Assembly (NCBI GenBank): GCA_000711775.1 | Contig: ARYC01003786.1 | Coordinates: 1-64,000, forward strand | Length of the DNA stretch: 64,000 nucleotides | Direction of reading: 5' to 3' | DNA from: Oxytricha trifallax | Taxonomy: Eukaryota > Ciliophora > Spirotrichea > Sporadotrichida > Oxytrichidae | Part shown: positions 59,752-64,000 of the stretch, in pieces | Numbering within the stretch: position 1 is the stretch's first letter | How the letters are laid out: each line of letters opens with the position of its first letter | Made by a program: the position numbers and the translations under genes | The notes under the pieces: generated by a model | Database searches by the model: none | What the model saw: only the letters and a program-made list of their open reading frames with translations | What the model was told of the DNA's origin: nothing

Positions 59752-59822
59752 TGGGGGAGGTGGTTGGTGGGGGCTCAGTTAGTCCCTGGGAAGATTGGTG
59801 GGGGTGGGGGGCTCGGGGTATA
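59752..59822 (+). other. G-run tract with quadruplex potential
   Basis: About 70 bases with at least six runs of three or more G (gggggagg, gggggctc, gggaag, gggggtgggggg, cggggtat) in AT-rich DNA. Nothing links it to a gene. The G runs are on the plus strand only and are not G4T4, so it is not a telomere-like element end. Confidence 0.8.
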
Positions 59823-59829
59823 CATATAT

Positions 59830-61450
59830 TTATATTGAAATTTGTAATGTTAATATAGGAGAATCTATTGGTCTTATTGCATTTTTACATTCAATTTATA
59901 AGTATTTTATATTTTTATAGTAAAAATTATATTTTAAACTTATATAGATATAATAAAAATTGATTTATATTAAAATATAATGTTTTTTGTTTTTGTGATT
60001 ATGACTAATTCATAAGATTAGTTTCTTCAAATAAAATTGGAAATTTTTTAAAGTCTCTTAATTTTATTTATAGGGTTTTATTTCAAATATTGATACTATC
60101 ATTTAAGTTTTGTTAATAAAGGAGGTTCAGCTAATTAAGATTAAACTTAACCAAGTGTATTTATTTTGATATTTCTATTTTTAAGTTAGGTACTCTTAAT
60201 CTATTTTTTAATTTACTTCTTACATCATAACTAAACTATAAATAATAAAGAGATTCCCTCAATTTAATGGATGTTTAATTAGGTACGAGTGAACAAAGAG
60301 GGCAACATCATGGGTCATAATGAGGAAGTTTAACTATCTTTGATGGAGCTGTTGTCCTATATAGTGATTAAGTATTATTACATCAAGAGTCCTATCCAAT
60401 GTTTATAAATTATTATAGTTATTTTATTAGATGATATTTAGGTTTAATTTACCATAAAAAAAATAAATATTTCTATCTAACTATTTATTGAGCTTTATCT
60501 AACTCATTTATCTTTTACCATAATAAGCATTCAAATTACCATTCAAAGATATCCATGTTTAATCAGTTGATAATCTAATAGTGGTCGAGATACAAAAATT
60601 AATACGATGTCGGTTTCATTTAATTCAAGTATTAAATGTTGTTGGAAGGCAAATAGTGAAATAATTTTCTTAAAATCATACATTTTGCATAAATATTATA
60701 TTTAAAAATGGAAAAATTATTAATATAAATTTTTTCTTATAAATCAATCTAGAAAATAATAAGATCAATGAAAGAGAAATCTCAAGAAATAAAACGAAAA
60801 TCCAAAATATCATCTTTAATTTAAACTGTTTATAAAAAATTCTTTAATCTCATATTCCAAATACGATTGTGTTCAAAAGAAGTGGAAAAAAACTCACATC
60901 TAAAAGTCTTTTTAATATTAAAAATAAGATTAAATGATGCTTTCTTACCCTAAAATACTTTAATTTTTGAAAAATAGATTATAAGTAAAAATATATTAAG
61001 ATGAAGAAAAAGTTAGAGGGTTAAAATTTTAATTGCAAAATAATTAATGCCTTCTTTAATTTAAAGTATTCAATATCCACAACTAAATTTAGTTTTGCTT
61101 GAATTTATAACTAAACAACAACTGTAAACTACTATGATTATTAAAATAATTCTTAATGAAATCATAAAATCTCAAAACAGCCTCCTGTTTTTTAAGTAAA
61201 TTATTTTTTGACATAATTTTAACAAATAAAGACTAAACAAGCAAAGATAATAATGCATTAATTAGAGGTAGCTATATTGTATTTAAAATAAGAGAGAAAT
61301 AAATGACTAAAATAAAAAGCTCAATTTTAATTATTAGCGATACTATTGAAAATAATTGTTATTAAATAGAGCCGCACATCAATTAAAGACACTAGGCTAA
61401 TAATGCGGGAGTTCAGTTATAAGTTTCCCTTTAAGATTATTTCTAGTTTA
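59830..61450. other. AT-rich DNA, nothing recognised
   Basis: Featureless apart from base composition. Confidence 0.5.
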
Positions 61451-61454
61451 ATAA

Positions 61455-61812
61455 TCACAATATATAAACTATTTATGATAAATAAAAAGAAAAGTAGATG
61501 ATTATAACAATTTGAATATATTTAAATAAAATGGAAACTGAACTGCTTTATTAGCACTCCATTTCATTAGTATTTATTTCAGTCAGCTTTACAGAACCAC
61601 TATAACTACTTCATTCAGCTCCGCAATTGAGGTTTATCTTTAGGCCTACCAAATGTTCATACATTGCTAATTATTAAAAGATATATATTTTTAATATATT
61701 TTTTTGAGAGAAACTTTTGAATTATTGTCGCCATTACTATTCTGATTATTATTAATCAAATTTGTTTTAATAATCTACTATTCTTTTTATTTATCATGAT
61801 TCTAAGGATTCC
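61455..61812 (-). mobile_element. Inverted-repeat cassette 3, related to the MORN-like cassettes
   Basis: Ends are inverted copies with the core tatgataaataaaaagaaaa (61463-61482) mirrored at 61772-61796, the same core as cassette 1 (2994-3370). On the minus strand the interior keeps the order of cassette 1. There is a possible intron end (taattag, RC of about 61668), and a block reading EWSANKAVQFPF (in part RC of about 61520-61560) corresponds to EWKNDKAVFVIQFPF in cassette 1. It is more decayed than the other two and abuts the TBE at 61853. Confidence 0.4.
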
Positions 61813-61852
61813 AAGAGGGTATAAAGAGAAATTCTACTAGGTGTCCTATATT

Positions 61853-62983
61853 AAAAACCCCAAAACCCTTTGATGAGGTTTATAAGTGCTTTGATTTGTA
61901 GGGTAAAGTTCGGGTTTTATTAGGGTAGTAGAGAAAAAGTAGGTTTTATGTGAGTTTAATATGTATTTAATGATTATTAGTTTAATTAAATCACACGAAT
62001 TTTATCTGCTTGTCTTTATTGTATCTCTTGAATCTTGCATGCCTTAGTGGTTCAAGCATATCGTCTAACGATTTTCTTGAATATTCTGGTGCTCTTACGA
62101 TTATCTTCTCCACAATCTTCTTTATTTTTTAGCATACATCATCTTGCTTTATGTGCTTCTCTACTAAATTTATTGCTTGTTTTTCATATTTCATACTATA
62201 TAATAAGCCATACTTTCCATATCACATTCTAATATTATTGCAGCTACTGCCCAAATATCCCACTAAAAAGATGCATTGGTCCATTTCTCTCTGGTTGGGA
62301 AGTATCCTGGAGTACCAAGAACCTTTGCTAACGTCACTATTTCTTACCTTATTGCTATATTAAAATCTATTACGACTACTTCTAAAGGACAAAGGTTCAG
62401 CATAACATTTTCAGGCTTCAAATCTCTATGAAAATACTTAAGTTCATGAAGCTCCTTCACTCCTTTAATAATATGTGATAGTATATCATTCAAGTCATCT
62501 GGGTACCTATTCTGATATAGATAATCTCGAAGAGTCATTTCAAACTTTTTTAATCTTAGAGCGATGAAACCAAACCCTAAAATAACACCATCAAGCTTTA
62601 GTAAATTTTTCCAATCTTTTTTTCTAAGCCTCTCTAAGTACTTTATATTCGTTAGCAAACTCACTTTAGTACTGCTCTTTCTTAAAGAGATAGCTGAAAG
62701 GATATACCTTGTAGGTATACTCATCAACCGCTATAAGTTTAGCTTTAGCAGGTTCGTTTATATGCAAATAGTTATCAATACAGCTGCTAAGTTCTACTGC
62801 ATTTAATGTAGGAATAAACATAGCTCTCTCTTAGAAGCAAACTAAATAGACATTACTTACTGGTTGATTCATTGATTCCATTCGCATATATTTCTTAAGT
62901 TTCTCCTGCTGCTCTCTTATTATTATTATTATTTAAAGTTTTACGGAATTAATTCTGGGGCTTAAGCCAGCCATATATACAAT
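61853..62983. mobile_element. TBE transposon (copy 3), left end, interrupted by copy 4
   Basis: Begins aaaaaccccaaaaccc at 61853 after ATT. The terminal repeat differs from that of copies 1-2 (ttgatgaggtttataagtgc, 61869-61888) but matches copy 4, so copies 3 and 4 form a second subfamily. Kinase-gene sequence continues until about 62935 and the element breaks at 62983, where copy 4 starts in the same orientation. Confidence 0.88.
61985..62935 (-). pseudogene. TBE zinc-finger/kinase protein (copy 3), kinase half
   Basis: Minus-strand reading gives the region before the kinase (ERAMFIPTLNAVELSSCIDN, about 62780-62840; VDEYTYKVYPFSYL, about 62690-62735). The kinase itself has FHRDLKPENVMLNL (62395-62440), VVVIDFN (62355-62375), GTPGYFPTREKW (62285-62320) and FQWDIWAVAAIILECDM (62215-62268). 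Frame changes occur near 62660, 62620 and 62100. The zinc-finger half is missing because copy 4 interrupts the gene. DFN replaces DFG, as in the other copies. Confidence 0.82.
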
Positions 62984-64000
62984 AAAAACCCCAAAACCCC
63001 TTAGTAAGGTTTATAAGTGCTTTGATTTATAGGGTATAGTTGGGGTCTTATTGGGGTTAGTAGAGAAAACGCAGGTTTTTAAAGAATTTAATGAATATTT
63101 AATGATTATTAGTGTACTTAATTCAAACAAATTTTATCTGCTTATCTTTGTGGTACCTCTTGAATCTAGCTCTCTGGAGTGGCTCATGTATGTCTTCTAA
63201 AGATTATCTTGGATAAGCTGGAGCTCTAACGATTATCATCTCTACAAGCCTTTTAATTTCATTGCAGACATCTTCCTGTTATATATGTTTAGAAGCCAAA
63301 CTTATTGATTATTTTTCGTGCTTTGTTCCAAAGTAAGACATACTTTCCATATCGCACTCTAAGATTATGGCAGCAACTGCCCAAACATCCCATTAAACAG
63401 AGCCATTAGTCCACTTCTCCCTGATTGGAAAGTATCCTGGTGTGCCAAGCACCTTAGCCAAAGTTACTATTTCTTATCTTATTGCTCTATTGAAATCAAT
63501 GACTACAATTTCTAATGGACAGAGATTTAACATAACATTTTCAGGCTTCAAATCTCTATGTACATACCCAAGTTCATGAAGCTCTTAAACACCCTTAATC
63601 ATTTCTGACAGTATCTCATTTAAATCATCTGGGTATCTATTATGATAGAGATACTCTCTCAAAGTCATTTCAAACTTTTTCAGTCTTAATGCAACAAAGC
63701 CATGCCCAAGAATAACTCCATCAAGTCTAAGTAAGTTCTTAAACTATTTTTTCTAAGCCTCCCTCAGTATTATGTATTCGTTTGCAAATTCATTTTGATA
63801 CTGCTCGCTTTTAATGAGATATTTAAAAGGATATACTTTGTAAGCATACTCATCAACCACTATAAGCTTAGCCTTGTTTGGCAGGTCAAAATGCAAGTAA
63901 TTTTCAATACAGCTTTCAATATCAATTGCATTCAATGCAGGTATATACATAGCTCTCTCTTAAAGACATGCTATAAGAGTACCATTTGCTGGCTGATTCA
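62984..64000. mobile_element. TBE transposon (copy 4), left end, runs past the window
   Basis: Begins aaaaaccccaaaacccc at 62984 after AAT, with the same subterminal sequence as copy 3 (aggtttataagtgctttgat, 63007-63026). Its kinase gene runs off the window end. Insertion into copy 3 makes copy 4 the younger of the two. Confidence 0.9.
63105..64000 (-). CDS. TBE zinc-finger/kinase protein (copy 4), kinase half, cut by window end
   Basis: Same organisation as copy 3: ERAMYIPALNAIDIESCIEN (63893-63955), VDEYAYKVYPFKYL (63818-63870), LGYVHRDLKPENVMLN (about 63530-63580), IVVIDFN (63490-63512), GTPGYFPIREKWTN (63405-63450) and WDIWAVAAIILECDMES (63340-63392). At least one frame change is present near 63760. 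The N-terminal zinc fingers would lie beyond 64000. Nucleotide similarity to copy 3 is high but clearly below identity. Confidence 0.84.

Overview
The window looks like germline (micronuclear) DNA of a spirotrich ciliate close to Oxytricha or Stylonychia. Four observations support this. (1) Transposons end in inverted C4A4/G4T4 telomere-like repeats and carry the three genes of TBE (telomere-bearing element) transposons. (2) Conserved proteins read through only when TAA and TAG are glutamine and TGA is the sole stop. (3) Recognisable genes are split into short coding segments, often in different frames, separated by very AT-rich DNA; this is the layout of macronuclear-destined segments (MDSs) and internal eliminated sequences (IESs). 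(4) The background is extremely AT-rich with little else legible. I saw no rRNA, convincing tRNA or CRISPR array.

Layout. 1-1450: right half of a TBE. 2.5-4.7 kb: the 3' end of an unknown minus-strand gene and two related inverted-repeat-flanked cassettes with an intron and a MORN-like motif. 5.3-9.3 kb: two legible plus-strand genes, a cyclase-associated protein (CAP/Srv2) and an UNC-93-type membrane protein. 10.1-10.8 kb: unknown coding pieces. About 12-22 kb: scattered pieces of an ABCA-type ABC transporter in the expected order (TMD1, NBD1, TMD2, NBD2), with two palindromic elements lodged in it. About 22.4-29.0 kb: scattered minus-strand coding pieces, one with a weak Ulp1/C48-protease look, plus a GC-rich repeat. 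32.6-33.0 kb: a Tc1/IS630-type transposase fragment abutting a complete 4.16 kb TBE (33004-37163). 37.2-42.1 kb: two diverged copies of an unknown minus-strand gene, the second running into a SecA-like helicase segment, separated by an anomalous GC-rich coding island. 42.7-44.2 kb: a 1.5 kb element with 0.4 kb terminal inverted repeats. 46.4-49.3 kb: a minus-strand CEP104-like TOG/HEAT gene in at least five pieces, one gap filled by a foldback element. 51.4-53.7 kb: an unknown minus-strand gene in several pieces. 56.3-57.9 kb: a third palindromic element split by a 1.1 kb non-autonomous TBE-like element. 61.4-64 kb: a third MORN-like cassette and two TBE copies, one inserted into the other.

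The legible cellular genes (CAP, UNC-93, ABCA, CEP104-like) are ordinary macronuclear genes in fragmented germline form. The mobile DNA is what would be removed during development. TBE transposases are known in Oxytricha to take part in that removal, so the window holds both kinds of sequence that programmed genome rearrangement acts on. Segment boundaries below come from reading frames by eye and are approximate; pointers and the macronuclear product were not available.
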